A DNA stretch of 32,510 nucleotides from Deltaproteobacteria bacterium (GTDB taxonomy: Bacteria; Calditrichota; Calditrichia; RBG-13-44-9; J075): positions 1 to 32,510 of the forward strand of contig WYBG01000503.1 of assembly GCA_011526015.1 (NCBI GenBank), in the 5' to 3' direction. The position numbers and the translations under genes were made by a program. This document shows, piece by piece, positions 8,568-16,932 of this stretch (its first letter is position 1; every line of letters begins with the position of its first letter). The notes beneath the pieces were generated by a model, which searched no databases, had not been told where the DNA came from, and saw only the letters and a program-made list of their open reading frames with translations.

Positions 8568-8570
8568 CTA
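8548..8570 (-). repeat. Half REP-like sequence at a stop codon
   Basis: On the minus strand the sequence from 8570 reads, after one G (8571), TAGGGGCGAATTGCGATTTG. It shares GTAGGGGCGAA with the left arm of the REP units at 13632, 14383 and 18688. The TAG is the stop codon of the large secreted protein. Only one arm is visible, so relation to the REP family is tentative. Confidence 0.35.
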
Positions 8571-11500
8571 CTTTAATAATAACATCCGGCGCGACTGGCT
8601 GAAATCTCCCGCTTCGATTTTGTAGATATAAATTCCGCTGGAGACCGGGGCGCCGCGCTCATTTCTCCCGTCCCAACGAACGGAATAATACCCCGCCGGC
8701 TGTTGCTGGCTCACCAGGGTGCGCACCTTCTGCCCCAGGAGGTTATAAACGGTCAACTCTACGTCGCTGAAAGCCGGTAGCTGATAGCTGATCGCGGTGA
8801 CAGGGTTGAAGGGGTTGGGATAGTTCTGGTGCAGGGCGAATACCGCCGGCGCACCCGACTCCGGCAGGTCATTTATCCCGGTAACGCTGCTGAGAGAGAT
8901 GAGCAATCCCCATTCGGTAAAAGTGCCGAGGTGCCCCGCTTTGGCGTCCGCCACGTTGATCTGCCAATCCCCGGTATGATCCTGCCCCAGGAAAGCGCTG
9001 AGCAAGCCGGGGTCCGGGCGGAAAACGCCGATGACCTGCTCCCCGGCGGCAAAGGCTACGTTCTCGATGCTCTCCGCCGCTTCATCATCCAGAACGATGT
9101 CGGGATTGACGCCCGGGCTTCCCAGGGGCAGCGCCGGGTGGCCGGGGCGATCCAGCAGGGTAATTTCGGTTCCCGCGGGAGAGGTGAGTTTGACCACCAG
9201 GTCCCCGAAATTGGGATGGGCGGCTTTGAAGACCACCTCCACGTCGATGATCTGCAAACCGGCGTGGCCGGATACGGTTAGCACGTCGTTGACCCCGGCG
9301 GGATTGTTATTGGGAATGGCGATGTTCGGCGCGCGGGAAAGCGCCAGCACCCGGCGGATGTCAAACTCATGGGGCCCGCTGATGGCTTGATTCATATTGG
9401 CGGAGACATCTTGCGCAATCACCCGGTAACTGACTACGTCTCCTAAGGAAACCGCGCTGCTGTCGAACCCGAAAAATCCCTGGTAATTTCCCCCGCTGCC
9501 GCTCAACCCGAAGGGCGGCCGGGGAACCTGGTTGATGGCGTATTCCACCCATACCGAATCGACGCCGATATTGTCGCTGGCGCTGGCGGAGACCGCCAGG
9601 GGCAATTCGCTAATATCTGCGTAGGGGATGGGCGTGTGCGCCAGCGCCGGCGGAACGATATCGGGGCCAGCGTAGAAACTATAATATTCCGCGGGCGCGT
9701 TCAGGGGATCGCTTACCCGCAGGCCGCCCTCATCAGACACGGAAATATAATAATTGATATGAACGTTGCTCCCCTGGCCGGGAATGGCGGCGAGGTATTG
9801 ATTTGCACCCAGCGGCAACAGGGGAACGGCGTTGCTGAAAGATTGGTCGGTGCTGTAATAGACTAACAGAGAATCGGCCAGCAGCGCATTGCTGCCAGGG
9901 GTAATTTCCGCGCTCACCTCATAGGGGCCGGCAGTGTTTTCGGTATCGCCCAGGGGAATATGGGCAATGGACGCCGCCACCGCACCTAACGGCGATTCCC
10001 AGATGCCCCGCCCGTAAGTGGCGGCGCGCAGCTTACCGGAAGCGTAATGGATTTCCAATTCCTGCACGATGACGTTGGGCATGCCGGTGTTGAACGGTTC
10101 CCAATCCGGCATGAAACGGTTACGGTAATACACCCCTATATCCGTGCCTAAGTAGAGCGCGTCTCCGCTGTTCTTCTGCTGCACCACGCAATTGGCAGGG
10201 AGATTGGGCAGGGAGCCGGAATAGTTCATCCAGGAACTCCCCGCGTTCGCAGAGGCAAAAATTTTGTTCCCCGCGGAGTAACCGGAGAGGGTGACCCAGA
10301 GCTTTTGTGGATCTTCATGGGAAACGGCGATGTAGGTTAACGCCCCTGATAGATTAATCCCGGCGGTGATGTTGGCCCAATTCTGGCCCCCGTCGCTGGT
10401 GCGGAAAATGGCGTTCTGGCTGGCGGCATAGATATACTGAGCATCAGAGGGAGCGAGCGCCAGGGATTGCAGCGTTCCCCCTCCCAGGGAAGAGATCTTC
10501 ACCCAGGATGCGCCGCCGTTGAAAGTTTTCCAGACGTCCCCGTACCCCGCATAGAGGGTTTGCGGATTCTGCGGGTCCATGACGTAGGGGGTAACCCAGG
10601 CCCCGTTGCCGGTGATATTATTGGTAATAGAGTTGAAAGAGAGCCCCCCATTCAGGGACTTATTCAACCCCCCGTTTTGAATGCAGGCATAGAGAATATT
10701 GGGATTGCTGTAGTCGATAAGCGCCTCCATGCCGTCCGCGCCCAGGACGTGGGTCCACACCGCGCCGTTCATCAAATTGGTGCCGTTATCCTGGGTGCCG
10801 CCGATGAGCAGGTTTTCGTTGTAAGGATAGCCTCCGAAGCGGTAAAACTGGGTATTCGCCAGCCCCGCGCTGATATCCGTCCACACTTCCCCGCCGTCAG
10901 TGGTTTTAAAAATCCCCCCGTCCGATCCGGCGTATAAGACGTTTCCGTGAAAATCCAGCGCGTGAATATCCGCGTGCACGTAGGGATAAGCCTGCTCCGG
11001 GTAGAACCAGTATGCGTTCAAATCCCAGCTGACCCCACCGTCGCCGGATTTCCAGATGTTGATTCCCCCGACGTAAATTTCTTCCGCGTTCGCCGGGGAA
11101 GCGGCAATCGCCAGGTCGTACCAGCTTTGCCCCCCAACGCTGGAGCCGTTCGGAGCATAACCGAGGATATTGGGACTATTGGAGCGGAGGGAGAATGAGA
11201 CCCCGCTGTTGGTGGAACGGTACAATCCGTAAAAATCCGAGTTGTTGGAACTGCCCCCTACCAGGTACACGTAATCCGGGTTGGCGGGGGTAACGGCAAC
11301 GGCCAGGCGATTCACCGCCGCGGAAGAGGGAACCCCGGAGCCGACCTGGGTAAAGGAGCTTCCGGTATCCGTGGAGCGGTGAAAGGTGGTTCCGCACAGG
11401 TACACCACCGAGGGATCAAAGGGTTTGAACTCCATATCCTTGAAATCCCCGGCAAGCGAGAGGCTCCAGTTTGCCCCGGCGTCGGTGGATTTATACACCC

Positions 11501-12245
11501 CGCTATTGGTCGCCGCCAGCAAGACGTTGGTTTGAGTGGGATGAATCAGAATTTTGCTGATCCGGCGGGCCTGGTAAATGGTCCAATTCAGCCCGGTGGG
11601 ATTCCAGGTAAGGCCGCCGTCCATAGATTTCAGCACCCCGATGCTGTATGTATCCCCGGCGTCGCCGTCGCCGCTGCCGAGGTAGATAATATCCGGATCC
11701 AGGGGATCGATGGCGATGCTGGTTACACCTAACACGGTCAAATCATCGGTAGTGGTGTTCCAGGAATTGCCGCCGTCGTAAGAAACCCACAGCCCCCCGG
11801 AGGGCGCGCCGACGTAAATAATATCGCTGTTATTGAGATGCACCGCCGTGCCGTTGATGCGCCCGATGCCGGGATTGTAGCTGGTCGTTACCCAGGAGGT
11901 GGGTCCTAAGGGGGTCCAATCGGACACTACGGAACTTCCCACTGCGCCCCGGGGGGATTTCAGGTATTCCGCGTAGGCGTTGGCGGCCTGGTCGGGCGCG
12001 GGAATTCTTCCGGAAGGATACACCCGCGGTTCCATAAAGTATTCCCAGCGTTTGAACTGTTTCCAACCGCTGCCGCGTTCGATTTTTTTGCCTTCCCAGT
12101 ATTCGTTGAAACTGCGTTGAATATCATAGAAATTGGCATTGGGGTCTTGCATCAGCCGCACCCACTCCTGCTGGGCGTGCAAAGATTGGACTGCCCATAA
12201 CCCGCAAACCAGCATCCCGATCAACACTTTGCTTTTCAAATTCAT
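8568..12245 (-). CDS. Secreted beta-propeller/P-domain protein with T9SS-type sorting domain
   Basis: A 1225-residue exported protein. A signal peptide (to about LHAQ, residue 25) is followed by some eleven BNR/Asp-box repeats such as SYDGGNSWN, SMDGGLTWN, STDAGANWS, SGDGGVSWD, TSDGGQNWA, forming sialidase/sortilin-like beta-propellers (about residues 100-760). Next come Ig-like stretches, then a proprotein-convertase-type P domain (VNDVLTVSGHAG ... GDLVVKLTSPAGTEITLLDR ... GDWQINVADAKAG). The C-terminus has HQNYPNPFNPVTAISY and GRNERGAPVSSGIYIYKIEA, the FlgD-like/type IX sorting domain, so the product is probably exported to the surface or medium. AAGGTG precedes ATG 12245. No sialidase catalytic set is recognised; an adhesive or binding role is as likely as hydrolysis. 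The stop codon lies in a REP-like sequence. Confidence 0.88.
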   Translation of the reverse strand: MNLKSKVLIGMLVCGLWAVQSLHAQQEWVRLMQDPNANFYDIQRSFNEYWEGKKIERGSGWKQFKRWEYFMEPRVYPSGRIPAPDQAANAYAEYLKSPRGAVGSSVVSDWTPLGPTSWVTTSYNPGIGRINGTAVHLNNSDIIYVGAPSGGLWVSYDGGNSWNTTTDDLTVLGVTSIAIDPLDPDIIYLGSGDGDAGDTYSIGVLKSMDGGLTWNPTGLNWTIYQARRISKILIHPTQTNVLLAATNSGVYKSTDAGANWSLSLAGDFKDMEFKPFDPSVVYLCGTTFHRSTDTGSSFTQVGSGVPSSAAVNRLAVAVTPANPDYVYLVGGSSNNSDFYGLYRSTNSGVSFSLRSNSPNILGYAPNGSSVGGQSWYDLAIAASPANAEEIYVGGINIWKSGDGGVSWDLNAYWFYPEQAYPYVHADIHALDFHGNVLYAGSDGGIFKTTDGGEVWTDISAGLANTQFYRFGGYPYNENLLIGGTQDNGTNLMNGAVWTHVLGADGMEALIDYSNPNILYACIQNGGLNKSLNGGLSFNSITNNITGNGAWVTPYVMDPQNPQTLYAGYGDVWKTFNGGASWVKISSLGGGTLQSLALAPSDAQYIYAASQNAIFRTSDGGQNWANITAGINLSGALTYIAVSHEDPQKLWVTLSGYSAGNKIFASANAGSSWMNYSGSLPNLPANCVVQQKNSGDALYLGTDIGVYYRNRFMPDWEPFNTGMPNVIVQELEIHYASGKLRAATYGRGIWESPLGAVAASIAHIPLGDTENTAGPYEVSAEITPGSNALLADSLLVYYSTDQSFSNAVPLLPLGANQYLAAIPGQGSNVHINYYISVSDEGGLRVSDPLNAPAEYYSFYAGPDIVPPALAHTPIPYADISELPLAVSASASDNIGVDSVWVEYAINQVPRPPFGLSGSGGNYQGFFGFDSSAVSLGDVVSYRVIAQDVSANMNQAISGPHEFDIRRVLALSRAPNIAIPNNNPAGVNDVLTVSGHAGLQIIDVEVVFKAAHPNFGDLVVKLTSPAGTEITLLDRPGHPALPLGSPGVNPDIVLDDEAAESIENVAFAAGEQVIGVFRPDPGLLSAFLGQDHTGDWQINVADAKAGHLGTFTEWGLLISLSSVTGINDLPESGAPAVFALHQNYPNPFNPVTAISYQLPAFSDVELTVYNLLGQKVRTLVSQQQPAGYYSVRWDGRNERGAPVSSGIYIYKIEAGDFSQSRRMLLLK

Positions 12246-12482
12246 AGCGCACCTTGTGGTTAAACGTATCATAATCCTTCACCTGACAATTTTCGCTGAA
12301 TATGTAAAGCGGCGGAGAGTGAGGCAAGAGAATTTCTCCATAAGGAGTGTCAAGCTTCACCTTGAGCGGGGCGCAAAATGGAGCGCCGGGCTTCAGCCAC
12401 TCTTCCTGCCCCTGCATACTGCCCTCCCGACAATTCGTTCGCATCCCTGCTTACTTGCCGGGATTAAACCTTCCAGGTTCAA

Positions 12483-12516
12483 CTGCCCCTGCTCCTGCCC
12501 CTGCCACCTGCCCCTG
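12483..12516. repeat. CTGCCCCTG short tandem repeat
   Basis: Degenerate 6-9 bp units (CTGCCCCTG, CTCCTGCCCCTG, CCACCTGCCCCTG) follow the stop of the haem lipoprotein gene on the minus strand. The surrounding 12246-12520 has no convincing gene. Confidence 0.5.
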
Positions 12517-12520
12517 TTTT

Positions 12521-13132
12521 TTACTCCTCCAGCGCCACGCTCACCCGGATCAGTCCCCGGAAATCGCCTTCCTTGTAACCGGTGGCTTTGTCATCCGGGT
12601 AGAGGGTCGCCAACTGTGCGGAGACTTCTTCCGAGAGCAAATTTTTATCCCCGTGGCAGTTGAGGCATAATCCGGCGGCGAGCAACGGCTGGTAATAGCG
12701 GAAGGTGGTCTCACCTTCGCGCTTGATTTTCTGGATATAAGAGGGCGGGAGCGTTTCTCCCTTTTGCGCGGCGGTTTCGTAAACCCGCAAGGCTTGCGCG
12801 TCCCAATCATCCGGGGCATTTTGGGGGTTGCGGTATTTGAAGGTGGTGCGCTTCACTTCCAGCACGTTTTCGGAGCTGTCAACGATGCTTTCGGTGAGCT
12901 GCAGCGCCTTTTTGCTGCACACTTCGATAGCCGCGCCGGTTCCTCCGCTCTGCATAGCGGCGGTCAACTCCGCAACCAGGGTCTGCTTCAGCTTACCGGC
13001 TGCGGCTTCCCCGATGGCGGCGACTTTCTGCGCTTCCGCGGGGGTGGGCCGGCTTTCTGCGGATTCCTGTTTCTGGCAGCCGAGGAACACCAGCAACGCT
13101 GTTAGAGCGCCTAAGTAAAAGGATTTTTTCAT
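12521..13132 (-). CDS. DUF3365 (Tll0287-like) c-type haem lipoprotein
   Basis: A 203-residue envelope protein. The signal peptide ends in lipobox FLGC (Cys about 19). The remainder matches the Tll0287-like/DUF3365 family: CSKKALQLTESI, YRNPQNAPDDWDAQAL, then a single haem-attachment site CLNCHGD, and YPDDKATGYKEGDFRGLIRVSV, the conserved C-terminal 'G.GDFRG.isV' block. The family binds one haem covalently and is thought to serve in redox or gas/redox sensing; often it is the sensory module of larger proteins, while here it stands alone. GGGAGAAA upstream supports ATG 13132; the longer frame to 13225 is not used. It does not overlap neighbours. Confidence 0.85.
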   Translation of the reverse strand: MKKSFYLGALTALLVFLGCQKQESAESRPTPAEAQKVAAIGEAAAGKLKQTLVAELTAAMQSGGTGAAIEVCSKKALQLTESIVDSSENVLEVKRTTFKYRNPQNAPDDWDAQALRVYETAAQKGETLPPSYIQKIKREGETTFRYYQPLLAAGLCLNCHGDKNLLSEEVSAQLATLYPDDKATGYKEGDFRGLIRVSVALEE

Positions 13133-13631
13133 GATCGGTTTCTCCCGGGTTTGGTATGTGGCATCGAATAATTGTTTTGTAATCGTTAAGGGTTTTAATA
13201 TATAGCAGATTGCCTGTTTTTGCAACTAATTGGAATGCCCTCAAATTTCTTTTTGGAAATTCGTTATGGTTTTGATAATTTCTCTCGTTTGGAATGACCG
13301 TACGATAAAATTATCAAAAAACTCGATTAAGGCGGCAGCGATGCGTTATGATCCCGAGAAACATCATCGCCGTTCCATCCGGTTGCGCGGATATGATTAT
13401 TCTCGCCCCGGCGCCTATTTTGTAACGATTTGCGTAAAAAACCGGGAATGCCTTTTGGGAGAAATTCGAGGCGGAAAAATGATATTGAACGATTTTGGCA
13501 AAATCATTGATTATCATTGGCGAGAAATTCCCACCCATTTTCAGAATGTGAAATTGGATGAATTCGTCGTCATGCCCAATCATTTTCATGCGGTTTTGTG
13601 GTTGGTGGGCGGCGTCGGCGACGGTGACGGC

Positions 13632-13704
13632 GTAGGGGCGAAGCATTCCGGGCAACCCCTTTCTTCGGAACACGACGTCGTCGCCGGGAATGCTTCGCCC
13701 CTAC
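13632..13704 (+). repeat. REP unit A (73 bp), inside RAYT1
   Basis: It begins GTAG and ends CTAC. Arms GTAGGGGCGAAGCATTCC and GGAATGCTTCGCCCCTAC pair perfectly over 18 bp around a spacer containing CACGACGTCGTCGCC. A GTAG tetranucleotide at the hairpin foot is the known recognition feature of RAYT-associated REPs. In RAYT1 it is read as VGAKHSGQ...AGNASPL. Confidence 0.9.
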
Positions 13705-13774
13705 ACCGCCACAACCGCCACAACCACCGCCACAACCACCACAACCACCGCCACCACCACCCCAACCGCCCTGC
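13705..13774 (+). repeat. CCGCCACAACC low-complexity tract in RAYT1
   Basis: Degenerate repeats of CCGCCACAACC/CCACAACC encode a His/Asn/Arg-rich stretch (HRHNRHNHRHNHHNHRHHH). Comparable C/A-rich tracts follow REP units in RAYT2 (18361-18410) and in the intergenic module (18761-18846), always ending at GGCACCAAACCGGGATCATT. Confidence 0.75.
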
Positions 13775-14004
13775 TGGCACCAAACCGGGATCATTGTCCG
13801 CCATTATTCAAAATTTCACGTCAATAACGTCGCGCAAAATGAACCGAATCCGCAAAACGCCCGGCAAAAATTATGGCAGCGAAATTTTCATGACCACATC
13901 ATCCGCAACGACCGGGAATTATTCAATATCCGGCAATACATCATTAACAATCCCGCAAAATGGGAATTGGATAAAAACAACCCGATTGATTGGGAAGCAG
14001 AAAA

Positions 14005-16650
14005 ATGATCGGTAAATCTATACTTCACTATAAAATTGTAGAAAAGCTTGGCGAGGGCGGCATGGGCGTGGTGTATCTTGCGGAAGATACCAAACTGGAA
14101 CGCAAGGTTGCCATCAAATTCCTGCCGCGCCATATCGCCGCCAATGCCCGGGAGCGCCAGCGGTTTAAGATCGAAGCAAAAGCCGCCGCAGCGTTGAACC
14201 ACCCCAACATTGCCACGATTCATGCCATTGAAGAAACCGAAGGCGACATTTTCATCGTGATGGAATACATCGAAGGCCGGGAATTGGGGGACATTATCGC
14301 AGGGGCGCATCGCGATGCGCCCCAACATTTCGGGCAACCAATTGGAACCGAACACGACGACGTTGCCGGGAATGTAACCGTTGTAGGGGCGAAGCATTCC
14401 GGGCAAGCAATTCCTTCCAAACAAAACGACATCGTCGGGAATGCTTCGCCCCTACAATTACCGGTGGATCAAATCATCCCCATCGCCGCCCAAATCGCCG
14501 AAGGATTACAGGACGCCCACGAAAAAGGCATCGTGCACCGCGACATCAAATCCTCCAATATTATGATTGACGGGAGAGGGCGGGTCAAAATCATGGATTT
14601 TGGCCTGGCGAAGGTGCGCGGCGGGGCGCAACTCACCAAAGAACATACCACGCTCGGCACTGCCGCTTATATGTCGCCGGAACAGGCGCGGGGGAAAGCG
14701 GTGGATCAGCGCACCGACATCTGGTCGTTCGGGGTAGTGTTTTACGAAATGCTCACCGGGGAGCTGCCTTTCAAAAGCGAATTTGAACAGGCGCTGATTT
14801 ATTTAATCTTAAATGAAGAACCGCAGCCGGTGACCGGTTTACGGCCGGAAATTCCCTTCGAGATCGAACAGATCATCCGCAAAACCCTGCAAAAGGAAGC
14901 GCACCACCGCTATGGCTCCATGAGAGAGTTGCTCGAGGACCTGGAAAACTTTCGCCGGGGGATTCGCGCGGTTCCGGCGCACATAACCACACCGGAACCG
15001 GCGGCAGCAGAAAATTCCGTTGCGGTGATCGATTTTGCGAATATCAGCGGCGACGCGGCGTTTGACTGGCTGTGCGGCGGAATCGCCGAGACGGTCACCG
15101 TTGACCTCAAGAAAATTTCGGCGCTCAAAGTGGCGAGCCGGGAAAGGGTTGCGAATGCGCTGGCGCTTTTCGCGGGAAAGAAAATTAGCGAAGAACACAC
15201 TCTCATTATTGGTAAGACGCTGGGCGTACAATGGATAGTCTGGGGCGGATTCCAAAAAATTGGCCAGGCGCTCAGGATCACCGCTCACTTCACCGAAGTC
15301 TCTACCGGCGAGTGGGTGGGCTCGACCCGGGCGGACGGGATGATGGAGGATATTTTCCAGCTTCAGGATCAAATCATCGCCGCCCTGATGGATACCTTGA
15401 ACCTGGCGCTGATGCCCTCGGAAATCACAAAGATCGAAACGCCGGAAACCGTGGATATCGAGGCGTACGAATATTGCGCCAGGGCCAGGCAGTTGTTCTA
15501 CCGGTTTGGCAAATCCAGTTTCGAACAAGCCCGGCAGTTGTTTGAGCAAGCGATTGCGATTGATCCCCAATACGCGCTGGCTTATTCCGGCCTGGGGAGC
15601 GTGCACATTTACCGGTTTATCGGCCAGGCCGACGTGCGCGACCTTGACGTGGGCATCTCCTATTTGCAAAAGGCCATCGAATACGAACCGGACCTGGCCG
15701 AGCCATACCTCAGGCTGACCTACGCCTATACCCGCAGACAAAGATTACAGGAGGCGGTGCAAACCGGGGAGAAGGCAGCGGCGCTGGATCCGGAGAATTT
15801 TCACGCCCATTACTTTTTAGCAGTGGCCTGCTGGTTCAAGGCGTTGCAGGAATATGAGTTGACCCTGGCGGCTGACGCGGTGGCGCATCTGAAAAAGACC
15901 ATCGCCTTGCAGCCGCAATACGAACCGGCGCGCCAGGTGATTGCCTGGATTTATATGCAAAACGGCCGCTACTCCGAAGCCAAAGAACACTGGGAGCAGG
16001 CGGTTGTAATTGAAGAATCCGGGAAATTTGAAGGCGAGAGATTTGTGGGCGCTTTCACTCACCTGGGAAACTGGTACGCTCGCAATCAGCAATTAGATGC
16101 GGCGCTGGAGTGCTACCAACGCTCCCTGAAATTACTGGAAAAATCCGACCATCTCTATAGCAATACCGTCCGTGTTCTTACTTATTATCATTGGGGAGCG
16201 CTTCATTATCATTTTGGCCAGTACGATGAAGCCCTTAAACTTTACAAGACCGCGCGCGAGCTCATTGCCAAAAATCCCAAAGCGCTGGGAACCGGGTATC
16301 TTCTGGTTAAAATCCAGATCTGGCAGGCCCGCAGCTTTTATAAACTGGGGATGCAGCGGGAAGCAAAACAGAGTTTAGAAGCGGCCCTTGCTTTGTTTGA
16401 ATCCAGAACGGGGTACGATTTCAACATTTATATGGAGGGAAACGACGCTAACAGCTATTACGAATTCGCCGGTTATTATGCACTGGGAAATCAACCGCAA
16501 AAAGCCCTCCAATATTTACGCAGGGCTGTTGCCTGCGGCTGGGCGGATCTCCCCTCTCTCGAAGCGGATGGAGGCTTTGCCCGGCTCCGGGAGGATGCGG
16601 AGTATCAAAAAATTGTGCAGGAGATAAAGGTGCGGATGCAGTTGTTGTGA
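14005..16650 (+). CDS. Ser/Thr protein kinase with TolB-like and TPR domains, REP insertion in kinase domain
   Basis: An 881-residue protein. The kinase domain has glycine loop GEGGMGVVY (16-24), VAIK Lys38, HRDIKSSN (Asp180), DFG (198-200), GTAAYMSPEQARG and DIWSFGVVFYEMLTGELPF. Then a TolB/FlgO-like domain (SVAVIDFANISGD ... LGVQWIVWGGFQKIG, about 345-475) and TPR repeats to the C-terminus. No transmembrane helix is obvious between kinase and TolB parts. ATG 14005 is chosen because MIGKSILHYKIVEKLGEGG is the family's usual start. Residues ~99-151, between the hinge/alphaD and LPVDQIIPIAAQIAEGL, are encoded by a REP array and have no counterpart in usual members. All catalytic residues remain, so activity is plausible. 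Its start overlaps the RAYT1 stop. Confidence 0.93.
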   Translation: MIGKSILHYKIVEKLGEGGMGVVYLAEDTKLERKVAIKFLPRHIAANARERQRFKIEAKAAAALNHPNIATIHAIEETEGDIFIVMEYIEGRELGDIIAGAHRDAPQHFGQPIGTEHDDVAGNVTVVGAKHSGQAIPSKQNDIVGNASPLQLPVDQIIPIAAQIAEGLQDAHEKGIVHRDIKSSNIMIDGRGRVKIMDFGLAKVRGGAQLTKEHTTLGTAAYMSPEQARGKAVDQRTDIWSFGVVFYEMLTGELPFKSEFEQALIYLILNEEPQPVTGLRPEIPFEIEQIIRKTLQKEAHHRYGSMRELLEDLENFRRGIRAVPAHITTPEPAAAENSVAVIDFANISGDAAFDWLCGGIAETVTVDLKKISALKVASRERVANALALFAGKKISEEHTLIIGKTLGVQWIVWGGFQKIGQALRITAHFTEVSTGEWVGSTRADGMMEDIFQLQDQIIAALMDTLNLALMPSEITKIETPETVDIEAYEYCARARQLFYRFGKSSFEQARQLFEQAIAIDPQYALAYSGLGSVHIYRFIGQADVRDLDVGISYLQKAIEYEPDLAEPYLRLTYAYTRRQRLQEAVQTGEKAAALDPENFHAHYFLAVACWFKALQEYELTLAADAVAHLKKTIALQPQYEPARQVIAWIYMQNGRYSEAKEHWEQAVVIEESGKFEGERFVGAFTHLGNWYARNQQLDAALECYQRSLKLLEKSDHLYSNTVRVLTYYHWGALHYHFGQYDEALKLYKTARELIAKNPKALGTGYLLVKIQIWQARSFYKLGMQREAKQSLEAALALFESRTGYDFNIYMEGNDANSYYEFAGYYALGNQPQKALQYLRRAVACGWADLPSLEADGGFARLREDAEYQKIVQEIKVRMQLL
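14299..14455 (+). repeat. REP array (1.5 units) inside kinase gene
   Basis: A diverged first unit starts GCAG and holds a perfect 22-bp palindrome at 14302-14323 (GGGGCGCATCG and its complement), then CGGGCAACCAATTGGAACCG and a GCCGGGAA end. The complete 73-bp unit B follows at 14383-14455 with the same 18-bp arms as unit A. Read in the kinase frame it encodes VGAKHSGQAIPS...VGNASPL without a stop. Confidence 0.9.
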
Positions 16651-16672
16651 AGGGGCGCGACAAATTGCATTC

Positions 16673-16896
16673 TCTGACGGGAGGCAGAGCCTCACCAGAT
16701 GCGTCACACAGCAGAGCTGTGCGACGAGCATGAGTTAATGACGGTAATAGTGACATTCACTATTCTCAATTCACCGTTCACCATTCACTATTGCTGTTAT
16801 TTTTCAATTTAGTGCAGCGGGTCAAGAATTGTGAATGGAGAACAGTGAATTGTGAATGCTTAACTTAATGGCAATGAGGCTCTGCCTCCCGTCAGA
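16673..16896. repeat. 224-bp palindromic element with 22-bp perfect inverted ends
   Basis: The ends 16673-16694 (TCTGACGGGAGGCAGAGCCT...) and 16875-16896 are exact reverse complements. Inside are a hairpin GTCACACAGC/GCTGTGCGAC near 16703-16725, and inverted ATTCAC-rich tracts (16755-16793 against 16826-16859, ATTCACTATT / GAATTGTGAAT). It fills the gap between the kinase and the NmrA-type gene; no gene is present. It could end kinase transcription. Confidence 0.8.
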
Positions 16897-16932
16897 AAGG
16901 AAAGTCATTGAAAATTTAAGGAGGAGCATATC

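Larger units (their letters stand above)
13341..14008 (+). pseudogene. REP-associated tyrosine transposase RAYT1 (frameshifted)
   Basis: A Y1-type HUH transposase of the RAYT family. MRYDPEKHHRRSIRLRGYDY, GAYFVTICVKNRECLLGEI and the metal-binding MPNHFHAVLW (HUH motif) are present. A REP unit and His/Asn-rich low-complexity tract occupy codons ~98-145, followed by GTKPGSLSAIIQNF. The frame then breaks at an A-run (13866-13870, five A against six in RAYT2). Restoring it gives KLWQRNFHDHIIRNDRELFN and IRQYIINNPAKW with the presumed catalytic Tyr, ending at TGA 14006-14008. That TGA overlaps the kinase ATG as ATGA. The unrestored frame ends at 14015. It could be a dead copy, a slippage-expressed gene or a sequencing error in the A-run. 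Confidence 0.85.

Noticed and set aside
13230-13340. Longer N-terminus of RAYT1
   Set aside because: RAYT proteins start near MRYDPxKHHR; RAYT2 begins at the same point and the upstream sequences of the two are unrelated.
13570-13804. Gly/Trp/Cys-rich open frames on the minus strand in RAYT1
   Set aside because: They are shadows of the C/A-rich tract and REP on the other strand, without start signals.
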